Assembly (NCBI GenBank): GCA_905221605.1
Contig: CAJNDS010002291.1
Location: 105,001-147,500, forward strand
Reading direction: 5' to 3'
Length of the DNA: 42,500 bases
Origin: Symbiodinium natans
Lineage: Eukaryota > Sar > Dinophyceae > Suessiales > Symbiodiniaceae
Positions 18,032 through 27,502 of this stretch are shown here, one piece after another. The position numbers and the translations under genes were made by a program. The stretch's first letter is position 1. Each line of letters begins with the position of its first letter. Under the pieces are notes generated by a model. It did no database searches, was not told the DNA's origin, and was given only the letters and a program-made list of their open reading frames with translations.

Positions 18032-18131
18032 GATGATTCCTCTAAATTAAATAGTAGGTCCCTTTTGGGGTGCTTGTTATAAGGCGGCCCCTCTTTTTTA
18101 GGGTACCCCAACAGGGGCCATCATTCTGAGA
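18032..18131. mobile_element. Small inverted-repeat element, family A, with 11-bp direct flanks
   Basis: GATGATTCCTC...GGTCCCTTTTGGGG on the left faces ACCCCAACAGGGGCC...ATCATTCTGAG on the right, with TATAAGGCGGCCCC in the middle. ACTCAACATAT occurs directly on both sides (18021-18031 and 18132-18142), as expected for a target-site duplication. Confidence 0.7.
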
Positions 18132-18149
18132 ACTCAACATATCAGGTTG

Positions 18150-18430
18150 GCCCACGGACGAATGCCAAGAAACAGGCACTATAGGATATGCAGGCCGTTA
18201 TTTTGGGTAATTTCATTGCAAGGGGGTTTTTTGGAAGCCACCAACATTTTGACCCTCACTCATCCCCACACACAACCTGAATCTTAAACGACCCTAAACG
18301 ACTCATGCGACCTAATACGAATCTGAACATGGAGAACGCCCCTCCACCAAGAACCTTCAAACAAAACCCTCAACCCCCCCAACTATGAACCAGGATGTAG
18401 AATCCAAGATGAGAACTTAAACCCAAACCC
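18150..18430. other. Stretch without a supported gene
   Basis: Unique sequence with a loose direct repeat (CAGGATGTAGAATCCAAGAT near 18391 and CAGGAATTAGAATCCAAGAT near 18444). No credible open frame. Confidence 0.4.
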
Positions 18431-18484
18431 TCCCACTACGAACCAGGAATTAGAATCCAAGATGAGTACTTGAACCCGAACCCC

Positions 18485-18514
18485 CCCCCCAAAAAAAAAA
18501 AAAGATAATAATAA

Positions 18515-18557
<43 letters not shown>

Positions 18558-18560
18558 AAC
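18485..18560. repeat. C run, A run and (TAAA)n microsatellite
   Basis: C9, A13, then ATAATA and about twelve AAAT units. Confidence 0.9.
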
Positions 18561-19041
18561 AAGCGAGTGCTGCAAAGCTACCGGTCGGCTGTCGCTCGCC
18601 TGCGTGTTCCGGCTCCAAAGGACAGCTCAAGGTGTTGGCTCTTAGACTTTTGGGCATAAGGGGGTTAACAGCTCCTAAACCTAACCCTAAACCCTAAACC
18701 CTAAACCCTATAAGGGGGTTAAGGGCATTCAGTCTTAGGGCTTGCTGCTGTTAAGGGCTTGAAGCTTTAGAGGGGGGAAATATGGGTACCACACTCTGGG
18801 CCCAGTCATGGGCGGCCCGTTTTGACTACGGCCGGAAGCCCTTTTTGAAGCCTAAGTGAAAAGGGGTTTAGGGTGTAGGGTTTAGGGTTCAAGGTTCAGG
18901 AGGGGGCTTATAGGGTTTGCTACTCCGCAATCGAGATTTACATCGACCCCCCCCCCCCCCCCACCCACATGCACGCGTCAAAGCAATCGGCAACAGTCAA
19001 TTCTGTGTAAGCCACCCAGGAAGTCTTGGACGCCCCATCAT

Positions 19042-19085
19042 ACCAGAGGGGTCGGAATATTACTCATAGAATTCCCTTCTGGTCC
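19042..19085 (-). mobile_element. Right end of a family D element, inverted
   Basis: The reverse strand reads CAGAAGGGAATTCTATGAG and AATATTCCGACCCCTCTGG, matching the family D right end. Confidence 0.45.
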
Positions 19086-19432
19086 CTCCTTATTACTTAC
19101 ATTTACAGTATAATAACTCCCACAACCCTTCTAAGTATTAAGGTCGATGGGCACCGTTGCGTAGACGATGTCGTTGTTTGGGACAGGAATGCCCATGAGC
19201 ACAGTCCACAGAACCACCGTATCTCCGCAAGCTGTGCGCCGAGGCTTTGTACCCCGGTCAGAAAGGGGAAACGCACCTTGCAAGTGCTTCACCCAAGGTT
19301 GCCGACTGTTTGGCGGATACGTCTAACCTAATCCCGATTGGGGGGAGACGAGGCGTACGGCCCTCGAACAACGTGCACCTGCGTATCACGCGCGCCACGA
19401 CGGAGCCTAGTGAAGAGATGGCGCCGTTAAAT

Positions 19433-19550
19433 TCAGGGAGTGCCCTGATCCCTGAAACGGGCTTCGCATAAATGTCGTACTTCGGCTTTACCAGGCCGAC
19501 ATGATAGGTGGTTTTCAGGGCTACCCCTACACTCTAAGCCCCCTTCGATC
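19433..19550 (-). CDS. Possible last exon; competing 92-codon frame on the same strand
   Basis: The acceptor TTAAAATATTCAG|G at 19551/19550 opens IEGGLECRGSPENHLSCRPG and continues to a stop at 19433, joining in phase to 19918-19994. A second minus frame (19258-19533, no ATG) is open over much of the same DNA, with KPKYDIYAKPVSGIRALPEF and LPPIGIRLDVSAKQSATLGE, and looks equally protein-like. The plus strand is also open. Coding is likely; the frame is unresolved and no family is recognised. Confidence 0.35.
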
Positions 19551-19837
19551 CTGAATATTTTAAAGCCGTGGGCGTAGCAGGTGCAGGGGTTCAGGGTCGT
19601 GGTGCTTTAGGCATTGAAGTCAATCACTGCCGAAGACCCCAAGACCCCAAGCTATCAAGAAATTTTCGCTCCGAGGCTAGTCGCCCCACACCCGAAGCTC
19701 CCTTAAACCCCAAAAGAACCCTAAGCCCTAAACCCCTAAAGAACCCTAAGCCCTATGCCCTAATTCCCTGCACCTTGACGTTCTCAAACCCTAAACCCCC
19801 GAAACCCTAACCATAACACCCCCATTACGGGTTTGGG

Positions 19838-20110
19838 ACGGGTTTAGGGTTTAGGGTTTGGGGTTTGGGGTTCAGGGTTCAGGGTTTAGGGGTTTATAGG
19901 GGTTTAGGGCTTAAAACCTGGCCACCTCCGCCACCTCCTCCAGATCATGCCCCGGACGCCCCAGCACGTGGGGGTTCGAATCCGGGGAGTCCATGGCATG
20001 GGTTAAGGCCAAGGTAGGGTTTAAGGCTTTAGGCTTTAGGCTTTAGGCTTTAGGCTTTAGGCTTTAGGGTTTAGGGTTTAGGGTTTAGGGTTTAGGGTTA
20101 GGGCTTCGAT
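19838..20110 (+). repeat. TTTAGGG and TTTAGGC arrays around an island
   Basis: TTTAGGG variants at 19838-19915 and, after the 19918-19994 island, a run of seven TTTAGGC units (20025-20068) that switches to TTTAGGG. The TTTAGGC block is a homogenised variant. Confidence 0.85.
19918..19994 (-). CDS. Possible first exon with start codon
   Basis: A GCCATGG start context at 19994, then MDSPDSNPHVLGRPGHDLEE and VAEVA, with donor AG|GTTTTAAG at 19918/19917. Acidic N-terminus. It lies inside a long run of TTTAGGG-like repeats on both sides. Joins in phase to 19433-19550. Confidence 0.35.
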
Positions 20111-20643
20111 GTAGGGATGTAGGTTTAGGGCTTGAGGGTTAAGACCAAGGTCGGGTTGAAGGTTTGGGGTGAAGGGTTTAGGGCTTACCGGGTGCAGGGG
20201 TGTAGGTTTCGGGCTTAGGATGTAGGTGTGTAGCCGTTCGGGGTGTAGGGTTAAAATCAAGGAAGGGTCTGAAGGTTCGGGGCTATAAGGGTCTAGGGCT
20301 TGTAGGGTTGCGGCCTTAGGGGTGCAGGGTTTAGGAGGGTTTAGGGGTGTAGGCTCCATTGGGTGTAGGGGTGTAGGGTGTACAGGCTCCGCAGGCTTGT
20401 TGCCTGAGCATACCGAGCCCCAAGCCCCTCAAGCCCATCAGCTTTGAGCCAAGAAAGAGTATTGCGAGTTGAAGATTTTCAGCTTAAGGTTTGGGGTTTA
20501 AGGTTTAAGGTTTGGGGTTTAAGGTTTAGGGTTTCGGGTTTAGGGCCATACGAGCTCTTGCTACCGCATGGCTGCGAACTCGCTTTCACTGGGGCAGGGA
20601 AACACCAGAAAGTCCGTTCACACGCGCGAAGAAAGTAAGTCAT

Positions 20644-20847
20644 TCATCCATAGCCCGTCAAGAACACAATTGGTGAACGCATGTCCTCAAAACATGTACT
20701 CATAACACCTCCAATAATAAGAATATCATTAGGTGAGTGAAGAGAACTCATTTCGCGCCTGTTATATTTCACGTGAGCTCCATTCTGGGTGGACGGCAAT
20801 AATAAACAGACAAGGAAAACAAACATGATCCCCAAACATATTCTCAT
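20644..20847 (-). CDS. Small possibly secreted protein, 67 codons
   Basis: Starts with ATG at 20847 and reads MRICLGIMFVFLVCLLLPST, a short positive start followed by a hydrophobic core, i.e. a signal peptide or anchor; later NDILIIGGVMSTCFEDMR. It is uninterrupted and richer in A/T than the exon islands around it. No family recognised. It could be an exon or an isolated chance frame. Confidence 0.35.
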   Translation of the reverse strand: MRICLGIMFVFLVCLLLPSTQNGAHVKYNRREMSSLHSPNDILIIGGVMSTCFEDMRSPIVFLTGYG

Positions 20848-20945
20848 GCTTCGAACCTTATCCGCGAATTCTGGTTGCTGAACGGCAACCTCTTAACGAA
20901 TTAAACGCTTAAAACGGCCCAAGCCCTATAAACCCGTAAACGCAC

Positions 20946-20997
20946 CTTGTGCAGCTCAGTCGTCAGAGCTTCAGGCACGTAGTCAACGTCGTCTTGC
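20946..20997 (-). CDS. Exon with good borders (gene K)
   Basis: Acceptor GAAAGTTTCAG|G at 20998/20997 and donor AAG|GTGCGT at 20946/20945 enclose QDDVDYVPEALTTELHK. The acidic helix-like sequence and both splice signals agree. It joins in phase to 21094-21138 upstream across a 96-nt intron. Confidence 0.45.
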
Positions 20998-21093
20998 CTG
21001 AAACTTTCTCGTAGCTGCTCGTGGGGTTTTCAGCATTGTATTGCCAAAAGCTGCAGACATACAACAGACTACAACTCACCCGTCTCGGTCAGC

Positions 21094-21138
21094 CTACAAA
21101 AACGTGCTCGAAGAGTGAGCCAGTGATCCCGAAATGCC
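21094..21138 (-). CDS. Exon upstream in gene K
   Basis: Acceptor GTAGTTCAG|G at 21139/21138, AFRDHWLTLRARFC, then AG|GCTGAC, a GC donor. A different minus frame (21089-21280; CLAVPRLAFPLAWACCLLLW) is also open and hydrophobic, so the reading is not certain. Confidence 0.35.
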   Translation of the reverse strand, partial: GISGSLAHSSSTFL

Positions 21139-21475
21139 CTGAACTACGCGGCCCTACTTCTGCAACATAGGCTCGAAGGTCAACAGCATTAAGCGCAAGG
21201 GACGCGTGCCTGTGCCATAGAAGGAGACAACATGCCCAAGCGAGTGGAAAGGCCAGCCTTGGCACAGCGAGGCAACCCAAGCTGCTGGCAGAGCTACAGC
21301 CGCTGAGGGCACTATGAGTCCAGGGTTTAGGGTTTAGGGTTTAGGAGTGTGTGCAATTTCATGACAGCTTGATGCGAGACATCGGCATTCTGAATTCTCT
21401 TCTCTTCTTGTCAAAGGGGAATGCTAAGAATGTCGAAGCAGAGAATTTCATGCAAAAAGTACGATCGCTCTTCAC

Positions 21476-21640
21476 ATGGACATGGAAAATCTCATGGCAA
21501 GTTCACTGACAGCTGCGGAACACTCCGGAGCTGCAGAGACCGCATATATGAGAAGGCAGATCAATAATTCCCGATATGCCCGGATCATGATCGCCTACCC
21601 ACACTGGAGATACAGAGCGCGCCGACTGTTGCAAAACTAA
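21476..21640 (+). CDS. Unrecognised plus-strand open frame
   Basis: ATGGACATGGAAAAT start at 21476, then MENLMASSLTAAEHSGAAET, AYMRRQINNSRYARI and a basic tail RYRARRLLQN with TAA at 21638-21640. Two other plus frames are open just upstream (after the T/C-rich tract TTCTCTTCTCTTCTTGTCAAAG at 21397-21418), one reading NAKNVEAENFMQKVRSLFTW. A spliced or frameshifted gene is possible. The stop overlaps the stop of the minus-strand gene L. Confidence 0.35.
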   Translation: MDMENLMASSLTAAEHSGAAETAYMRRQINNSRYARIMIAYPHWRYRARRLLQN

Positions 21641-21827
21641 TCATACATAGCACCATCTAATTGCACGATGTTGCACGATGTTTTGAGCACACCAAAAAAC
21701 GTTTGTTGCTGCCCTTCGGTGGAAGCACTCGACTCGGCACACCGGTTGTCCTCTTGGCTGCCACAAAAGGGATGGCCCACTGCCTTCTGAAATTCATCCA
21801 ACCATTTTGGCGATTCATTTGGGGATC
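21637..21827 (-). CDS. Last exon of gene L (unrecognised protein)
   Basis: Acceptor GAGCTGTCAG|GA at 21828/21827 opens 62 residues: SPNESPKWLDEFQKAVGHPF, CGSQEDNRCAESSASTEGQQ, then FFGVLKTSCNIVQLDGAMYD and a stop at 21637-21639. Composition is strongly protein-like (mixed charged, Cys and aromatic residues). It joins in phase to the 21879-21952 exon across a 51-nt intron starting GTGCGC. One of the best-supported coding segments in the window, although the family is unknown. Confidence 0.6.
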
Positions 21828-21878
21828 CTGACAGCTCCTATTGAAATGCAAAAAACACAAACAACCAGGCCAGCGCAC

Positions 21879-21952
21879 CATCTGAGCCCCACACAGGAGG
21901 CTTGCGTGGGCTTCCCAGGCTCCCAGTTTCAGCCGGTGTGGCACGGTGTACC
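21879..21952 (-). CDS. Gene L, upstream exon
   Basis: A strong acceptor (CCCTTCTTTGCCAG|G at 21953/21952), then VHRATPAETGSLGSPRKPPV and WGSD, donor G|GTGCGC at 21879/21878. Proline- and Ser-rich linker leading into the next exon. No telomere-like repeat occurs in this small intron. Confidence 0.55.
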
Positions 21953-22059
21953 CTGGCAAAGAAGGGCAAGGGATTGAAAGCCCTTAGGTTTGAGCCTTGA
22001 GCATACATACCCTAAACCCAAGAAACGGTCTTCCGGCAGCGGGCATTCCCTCATGAGTG

Positions 22060-22085
22060 TTCAACCCCCCCCCCCCCACCCCAAC
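22060..22085. repeat. C run
   Basis: CCCCCCCCCCCCCACCCC; overlapping open frames are artefacts. Confidence 0.85.
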
Positions 22086-22216
22086 AAGCGCCCACTACTT
22101 AAATCCTACTACTCTCCCCTTCATGAAGGGAGGCGGGGGGACTCAAGGCCAGTTTGAAAGGAATCCTGGGTTTGAGTTGCTTCTGTGCATACGCACTTCA
22201 TTTCGAGTTTGTCAGC

Positions 22217-22323
22217 CTAATTCTGAGGCTTGGCATGTTGCAGCAAAGAATGTTGCAAGCGAGGCCGCTGTACGACGACAGTGGCAGTCAACCGGCAAAG
22301 CCAGACGCCCGGCGAGGATACAC
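22217..22323 (-). CDS. Possible last exon
   Basis: Acceptor CAACTGCAAAG|G at 22324/22323 after a C/T-rich stretch. Joined to 22597-22705 it reads VSSPGVWLCRLTATVVVQRP to a stop at 22217. Another frame (CILAGRLALPVDCHCRRTAA) is equally open, so the reading is uncertain. Confidence 0.3.
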
Positions 22324-22596
22324 CTTTGCAGTTGAGGGTGGACAGGACTGTTGTTGCCTTGAGAACACGAAAGTGCCGCCCGAACGCTCGAAAGACAGAA
22401 CGACTCAAGGACTAGCGGAGCGGACCTTGCCTTGGGCTACGTAACTTTGTCGTTGTTGAAGGTTCAGGGTAAGCGGAAGAGAACAAACCCTAAACCCATG
22501 TAATGCAACCTAAACCCTAAACCCTGAACCCTGAACCCTAAACCCTAAGCCCTAAACCCTGATTCTAGACCCTAACGAAATCCGCACCCTAAACAC

Positions 22597-22705
22597 CAAT
22601 CCAAGCCCCATCAGCCCCGTCGAAGGGCCCCAGCAGATGCAGCACCACCAGCAGGGCCATGGCCAGGGAGCCAACCGTGAGAGTGGAAGCCGCCGCTGCT
22701 CGGGC
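22597..22705 (-). CDS. Exon-like island encoding a hydrophobic segment
   Basis: Acceptor CTTGGAG|G at 22706/22705, ARAAAASTLTVGSLAMALLV then VLHLLGPFDGADGAWI, donor G|GTGTTTAGGG at 22597/22596. A likely signal peptide or membrane helix. Left flank CCCTAAA, right flank TTTAGGG. The plus strand (PVEGPQQMQHHQQGHGQGAN) is open but low-complexity. Confidence 0.4.
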
Positions 22706-23321
22706 CTCCAAGGTCTAGGGTTTAGGGTTTCGGGTTTAGGGTTTAAACATTAGGGGTTACAAGTCAGGGTCTAGGCTTTAGGGTTGTGTGAAAGGTTGAG
22801 AAGGGTTTTTGAGGGCTTAGACGGATTGTTGCTTGGATTTGTTGTTTTTATCTTCTTTCTTTTTTTCCCCCAACCTCGGTGTGGGGTTGTTAGAATTCAA
22901 ACTCAAATCTTCTCCTCGCCCGGTCTACTCCTCGCCCAACCCTGACCAACCCGAGAGTGTCCGAGTAGATCTACCCAGAGAGGGTGGGGATGTTCGAAGT
23001 ATGAAGTATTAGATGTTCTTTCTTGTTTAGGGCGGGGGGGGGTTAGCTCATTTAAGGTTGAGTCGGCTTTTGGAAGGGTTCAGAGGGTTGTCGGGTGTTC
23101 TTAAGGGCCGGACTGAGGGTTTTGAAGTGTGTTGTTGGGCTTACATGAGATCCTTCGGTTAAAAACCCCAAACTCAAAGGTTCAGGGTTCAGGGTTTAGG
23201 AATTAGGGTTTAGGGTTTACGGATCAAGCTCCTAAACCCTAAGCCCTGTACCTCATCCCAAAAGCCCTCCTCAACCTTTCAAAACTTACCTCGATCCCTG
23301 TCGAGGACCCAATATTTCCAC

Positions 23322-23400
23322 TTCTCTCAAAATGATGGTCCCTTTTGGGGTTACTGCTATAAGGCGCCCCCTATTATTTGGGGCACGCAAACTGGACCCT
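23322..23400. mobile_element. Small element, family A
   Basis: TTCTCTCAAAATGATGGTCC, TTTTGGGGTTACTGCTATAA, GGCGCCCC, then GGGGCACGCAAACTGGACCC. The right inverted end is diverged. Confidence 0.5.
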
Positions 23401-24240
23401 ATGCTTACTAGCAATTTCTCCTTGTTTAGTAGGCATTTAAAAACCATACGCAACAAAAAAGTAGGGACAACCCTATGCTCTGGTCCCAGGTAAACCCAGA
23501 GTGCCCCCCAAAGCCCCAAGTGGCTTCCGGGTTTTAAACACCCCCAAAAACAACCCTCTACACCTTAAGCCCTAAACTACAATAACCAGCACCAAAATTC
23601 CCCCCCCCCCCCCCACTCCATGTTTTAGGGTTCAGGCCTTTATGTTGAACCTTTTTTGCCTCTGGAGCCCCCAAAGTCCAGGCCTCCGGAGCGCCCTCGC
23701 GGAGCATTCGTGGCGCGCCTTTAGCTTGCGGATGCGCCTTTGGTTTGATAATGCGTAGGGTTTAGGGTTCAGGGTTATAAGGGGTGGCATTATTAGAAAC
23801 CAAGGTTTGAAGGAGGGTTGAGAGCAAGATGCTGAAATTGAGGCTTTTGCTTGGCTTTGCTTTGCTTTGCTTGGCTTCTCGCAACGGGAGCAGATAAACT
23901 AGACAGACTAACCTACAAGACGCGATGACGAACGCAAGTAAGAGGTTCAAGAATTGCTATCATCAGTACTTGCAGGGGCAAGCATGAAACCTCGTTCGTG
24001 CAATGAAGACCACACGACCAGAAAATCCTGCACTGCACCCGAAACAGTAAGCCCAAAACCTGAGCCGCATGCCCGCATCCATTTAGCCCAACAACCCTGC
24101 AGTCTCTCCATGCTCCCTCCCACAGCCCTGAAAACAGGAATCCAGCCCCTAAAGCCCTTAAACCTACCAAGCCCGAAGTCGAAGAACCATAAACACGAAG
24201 CGCCTGAGAGACTCTCATCGGGTGGCTCCCCTGGCTGGAG

Positions 24241-24300
24241 GGAAGACATGGGTGCCGTTGGCGGCTTTATGTGCAGAGTGGTCCTCTTGAACCCAACAAG
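24241..24300 (+). CDS. Gene F (plus), exon
   Basis: Acceptor CCCCTGGCTGGAG|G at 24240/24241, EDMGAVGGFMCRVVLLNPT, donor AG|GTGAAC at 24300/24301. It joins in phase to 24363-24414. A second plus frame over the same bases (TLIGWLPWLEGRHGCRWRLY) is also open and shares the donor, so the frame is not fully fixed. Confidence 0.4.
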
Positions 24301-24362
24301 GTGAACATCATTAGAACTAAACCAAGGGCGGTTTCGGAGGCCGGGGAAATTTTTACCATCAG

Positions 24363-24414
24363 GCGGGGCGTTCATGCGTGTAGTAGCAAATCTTGCAATT
24401 CGCCGCCGTCGACA
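24363..24414 (+). CDS. Gene F (plus), exon
   Basis: A strong acceptor (GAAATTTTTACCATCAG|G at 24362/24363), RGVHACSSKSCNSPPST, and a canonical donor ACA|GTGAGC at 24414/24415. The intron upstream is 62 nt. Ends in phase 0, compatible with the 24851-24988 exon. Confidence 0.45.
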
Positions 24415-24489
24415 GTGAGCACTTCTTAGACATGTCGTTCAAAAAAGTTGCCCCTAAACCCTAAACCCTAAACCCTAAACCCTAAAAGC

Positions 24490-24619
24490 CCCTCAGTGGC
24501 TTCTCAGGTTCAAGGTCGGGTGGCTGCTGGTAAAAGCGAGCACGGGCCAACGCCATGTCCACGGTGGGATCATCCAGGGCCTCAGGGCACTGACCATCAG
24601 GCAGTCTCTCCAGGGTACC
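24490..24619 (-). CDS. Exon-like island, opposite strand to gene F
   Basis: Minus reading: the acceptor is a telomere unit itself (TTTAG|GG at 24620/24619), then GTLERLPDGQCPEALDDPTV, DMALARARFYQQPPDL, EPEKPL, and a GC donor running into TTTTAGGGTTTAGGG. Very protein-like. Two plus frames are also open here, and gene F runs on the plus strand on both sides, so a plus exon is possible. Confidence 0.4.
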
Positions 24620-24850
24620 CTAAACCCTAAACCCTAAACCCTACAGTGCTGTTAAAGAGTTCAACTCTGAACCGAAGCGTTTTAGGAAATGAGTGTAGCC
24701 CAAATGTCATATTCGAAAGCAACAGTTTGGGCACCTAAACTGATGGTCTCAAAGAAGCACAAGGAGAAGGGTTAATCTGCCCAATCGGCCCTTGTTGGTA
24801 CCCCTTGCACTGTGCAGTAAGGAATATACCATAGAGGAGACCCCAAGAAG

Positions 24851-24988
24851 GCTCATGTCTTGTGGCCAGACGACTATGGCGCAAAAACCCTTATGAGTCC
24901 GAAACTCTCTGAAGCACTGGAGCTCTGTGATGAGTGGTGCAAGTGGGCCCGAAACTCTAACCCTCCACCCCCTTCAGCCCTAAACAAG
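24851..24988 (+). CDS. Gene F (plus), exon
   Basis: Acceptor CCCCAAGAAG|G at 24850/24851 and donor AAG|GTGCAC at 24988/24989 enclose 46 whole codons: AHVLWPDDYGAKTLMSPKLS, EALELCDEWCKWARNS, NPPPPSALNK. The acidic helix with Cys/Trp is convincing. Phase 0 on both ends. No family recognised. Confidence 0.5.
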
Positions 24989-25126
24989 GTGCACCTCTCC
25001 ACGTCTTCTGATGCAAGCCCAAGAAAACCCCAACAACCCCACAATCAATATCCCTAAACCCCAACCCTAAACTCCAAACCCTAAACCCTAAACTGCTACT
25101 CTGCTTGGCCAATCTTGGCCACCCAG

Positions 25127-25202
25127 CGCTTGAAGGCACGTCCCCCTGAGAGAGTGCGCGAGGTCGCCCAGCAGCTTGTGACCTTGGGCTGCAAGATTTT
25201 GG
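25127..25202 (+). CDS. Gene F (plus), exon
   Basis: Acceptor GGCCACCCAG|C at 25126/25127, RLKARPPERVREVAQQLVTL then GCKIL, donor G|GTTTAGGG at 25202/25203, i.e. a telomere unit as donor. Clear amphipathic helix. The minus strand could read GRAFKRWVAKIGQAE to a stop, so strand rests on phase agreement with 24851-24988. Confidence 0.45.
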
Positions 25203-25326
25203 GTTTAGGGTTGAGGGTGTAGGGTTAGCGTTTAGGGTTTAGGGTTTTAGGGTTTAGGGGTTAGGAGCTAGCGTTTATGGTTTAGGGTTTAGGATTCAGG
25301 GTAGAGCCCCTCACAGGTTTTGACAG

Positions 25327-25400
25327 CACCTGGGTTGAGGGACCATGCGATATTCGGAAAACGCGGTGAGATCGGAAACGGAGATGTTGTTCAACCCTAA
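25327..25400 (+). CDS. Gene F (plus), possible last exon
   Basis: Acceptor GGTTTTGACAG|CA at 25326/25327, PGLRDHAIFGKRGEIGNGDV and a TAA at 25398-25400. A GTGAGA at 25363 could instead be a donor. The stop lies on the edge of the inverted-repeat element at 25398-25804. Confidence 0.35.
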
Positions 25401-25804
25401 TCCCTTCCCCCTAATATTAAACGGGGGGTCCCCCCCCCCCCCCTTTAAAAATTCGAAATGTGTTTTTATTATTAGGGGGTATTTTTATCGAAATGTCGCA
25501 AAATTAGACTTCAGGGTGTGGAGAGCCAGGCTCACAGGCAGCTGACAGACAGCTTCGTGCTGCCAAAAGACGGGCCTCTAAATTAAACCTAAACTCTGAA
25601 CCCTAAGCCCTAAACCCTTAATTAACCCTAGACCCCCCAACCCAAAACCCTCTGAGGGTTTTATTGGTGTTGAAGGATTTCTTGGAGGCCTGAACCCCCC
25701 CCCAATTCGGAATAGGGTTTAAAAGGCGGGCTCGGTTTCGGGAGGTTTTTCCGGAAAGTATTTTTATTATTGGGGGGGTATTTAATAAAAGGGGGAAGGG
25801 ATTA
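25398..25804. mobile_element. Possible 407-bp element with ~25-bp inverted ends
   Basis: TAATCCCTTCCCCCTAATAT on the left faces TTTAATAAAAGGGGGAAGGG plus ATTA on the right. TTTTTATTATT..GGGGGTATTT occurs twice inside (25466 and 25761), so it may instead be two related copies. Includes a C run. No coding capacity. Confidence 0.45.
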
Positions 25805-25921
25805 AACCCTAAACCCTAAACCCTAAACCCTCAACCCAAATTATTCGGAAGAGCTCATGGCCAGACTTCGCTTTGGAGCCTCTAAACCCGAAAGTCCTGC
25901 AAACCATCTACGAACTGCGAA

Positions 25922-25992
25922 GCTTCTAAACCCTAAACCCTAAACCCTAAACCCTAAACCCTAAACCCTAATAAACCCAAAACCCTAAACCC
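25922..25992 (-). repeat. CCCTAAA array
   Basis: About nine CCCTAAA units; a 75-bp island (25993-26063) separates it from TTTAGGG-like DNA at 26064-26155. Confidence 0.9.
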
Positions 25993-26159
25993 CACATCCG
26001 CTCTCCAGCGCGCCAAGCACCGGGCGCGGAACCTCCCAGTTAAAACTGGAGGGCTCCTGCGGCTTTAGGGTTTGGGGAGAAGGGTTTAGGGTTTAGGGCT
26101 TGGGGTTTAGGGTTTAGGGTTTGGGGTTTAGGATTTAGGGTTTAGGGATCAGGGGTTAG

Positions 26160-26720
26160 CGTTGGCCTCTTGAAACCTCTGAAAGAGAAGGAACATCTGG
26201 GGCTTAAGACAGATGAGAGCGTTTGTAACATAAGGCCTGTGTTGGTACCCTATAGAATGTCGGTCTACAGGTCAGTTAAAGGCCCTTATATGTTCATAAC
26301 GTATGAAACAAAGGGTCGGCGTAGTTGCTGGCTCTTAATAGGCCGGGAAATATAGGGATCCCTTTTTTGCAGACCAGGCGGATCCAAATTCAGGGGGCCT
26401 CCAGAGCGTTTGGAGTGTCTGAGCGACTTTATGTAATATGAGTAGGTTAGGAGGTTGTAGGCAAAGAAACTCTGAGTCAAGACCGAAAGAAGCATTTATT
26501 GGCCACACAGGCGACACAAACATCCCGGTCACGATCATCTTCCCTAAGCCGAAACTTCCTCCAAACTCTGCATCATATCAACCTTGCCCCAAGGCACTAC
26601 CTGGGATTCTACTTACCTACCGCTTAGTAGCAACTCTACCCCTTAATTCGCAAGTAGAATCCATGAAAACTGTAGCTAAATAGATTCAGGGTCAGTTCCC
26701 AAAAGTAGTGACCACATGCC
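26160..26720. other. Unique stretch with weak open frames
   Basis: No telomere-like units for about 550 bp. The plus frame 26438-26683 (GDTNIPVTIIFPKPKLPPNS, then LLTYRLVATLPL) is open for 81 codons, and the minus frames 26286-26495 and 26335-26538 overlap it. Nothing recognised; a real exon cannot be excluded. Confidence 0.3.
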
Positions 26721-26723
26721 GAA

Positions 26724-26827
26724 CTCAGTAGCCCAGTAACCATCTTGGGGTTGGCTACTGTATAAGGGAACCCAGAACCCAAAAAAGGGTAAAGGGTACC
26801 ACTGGGCTACCAGGGCTACATGCTGAG
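26724..26827. mobile_element. Small inverted-repeat element
   Basis: CTCAGTAGCCCAGTAACC on the left faces GGTACCACTGGGCTAC and GGGCTACATGCTGAG on the right. The arms nest, and the core includes TATAAGGGAACCC as in family A. Confidence 0.55.
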
Positions 26828-27349
26828 CCCTGTAAGCGGCGAGCGCTCAATGCCAGCAGCTGAAGCGGCAGAAGCACGAGGCGGAGCCTGGGCGCGACAG
26901 TGATTTTGCCTCCCTCCATTGCTAGTGGCGAAACGTGCTCAAGAGGAGCCCTCGACCCTATAAACCCTAAACTTAAACTTAAACCTTAGAGACCTAAACC
27001 CTAAAACCTTACTTAAAACTGTTGGGTAAAATTTCGAGTCCCAGGTAAGCCCCAAGCTCTCTCCAACCCTTCGTCCCAAAACCCTAAGCCGCAAACTCCA
27101 TAAGCCTTTGCCCGTCCCGTATGCACGGCGGCACCCTTATACTGAGGACCCTGAAAGGAATCCTAATTTCCTGAAAGCCCCAGACTTACACCAAGGACTG
27201 GCAATTTGCCTGGCAGTCGCAAGGGTTTAGGGTTTAGGGTCTAGGGTGTAGGGTTGAATCCCTAAATCCTCTAGGCATTGCAGCAGCCCAGGCATTAAAC
27301 GGGCACGCTTTGGGATTTCTATGCGCCCCGAACCTAACCCCTAAAATCA

Positions 27350-27478
27350 TCAAGGGTGCCACTGTGGACTGCGAACTGAGTCAGCTTTGAGTCGCAGAAG
27401 GGGGCCGAACATGAAGGCCGACTTCAAATCCTTTGCTGATCCTGTGGCCCTAAGCCTTATCAGTCTTTCCGCAAATTC
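27350..27478 (-). CDS. Possible last exon, 42 residues
   Basis: Acceptor GGCGGGCACAG|G at 27479/27478, EFAERLIRLRATGSAKDLKS, AFMFGPLLRLKADSVRSPQW, stop at 27350-27352. A helical, basic protein segment. The plus strand (NMKADFKSFADPVALSLISL) is also open; the minus reading has the better acceptor and a clean stop. Confidence 0.4.
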   Translation of the reverse strand, partial: EFAERLIRLRATGSAKDLKSAFMFGPLLRLKADSVRSPQWHP

Positions 27479-27502
27479 CTGTGCCCGCCCTAAAGCAGGC
27501 CT

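Noticed and set aside
19965-19990. tRNA T-arm-like GGTTCGAATCC
   Set aside because: The 5-bp T stem does not pair properly and no D arm, anticodon arm or acceptor stem is present.
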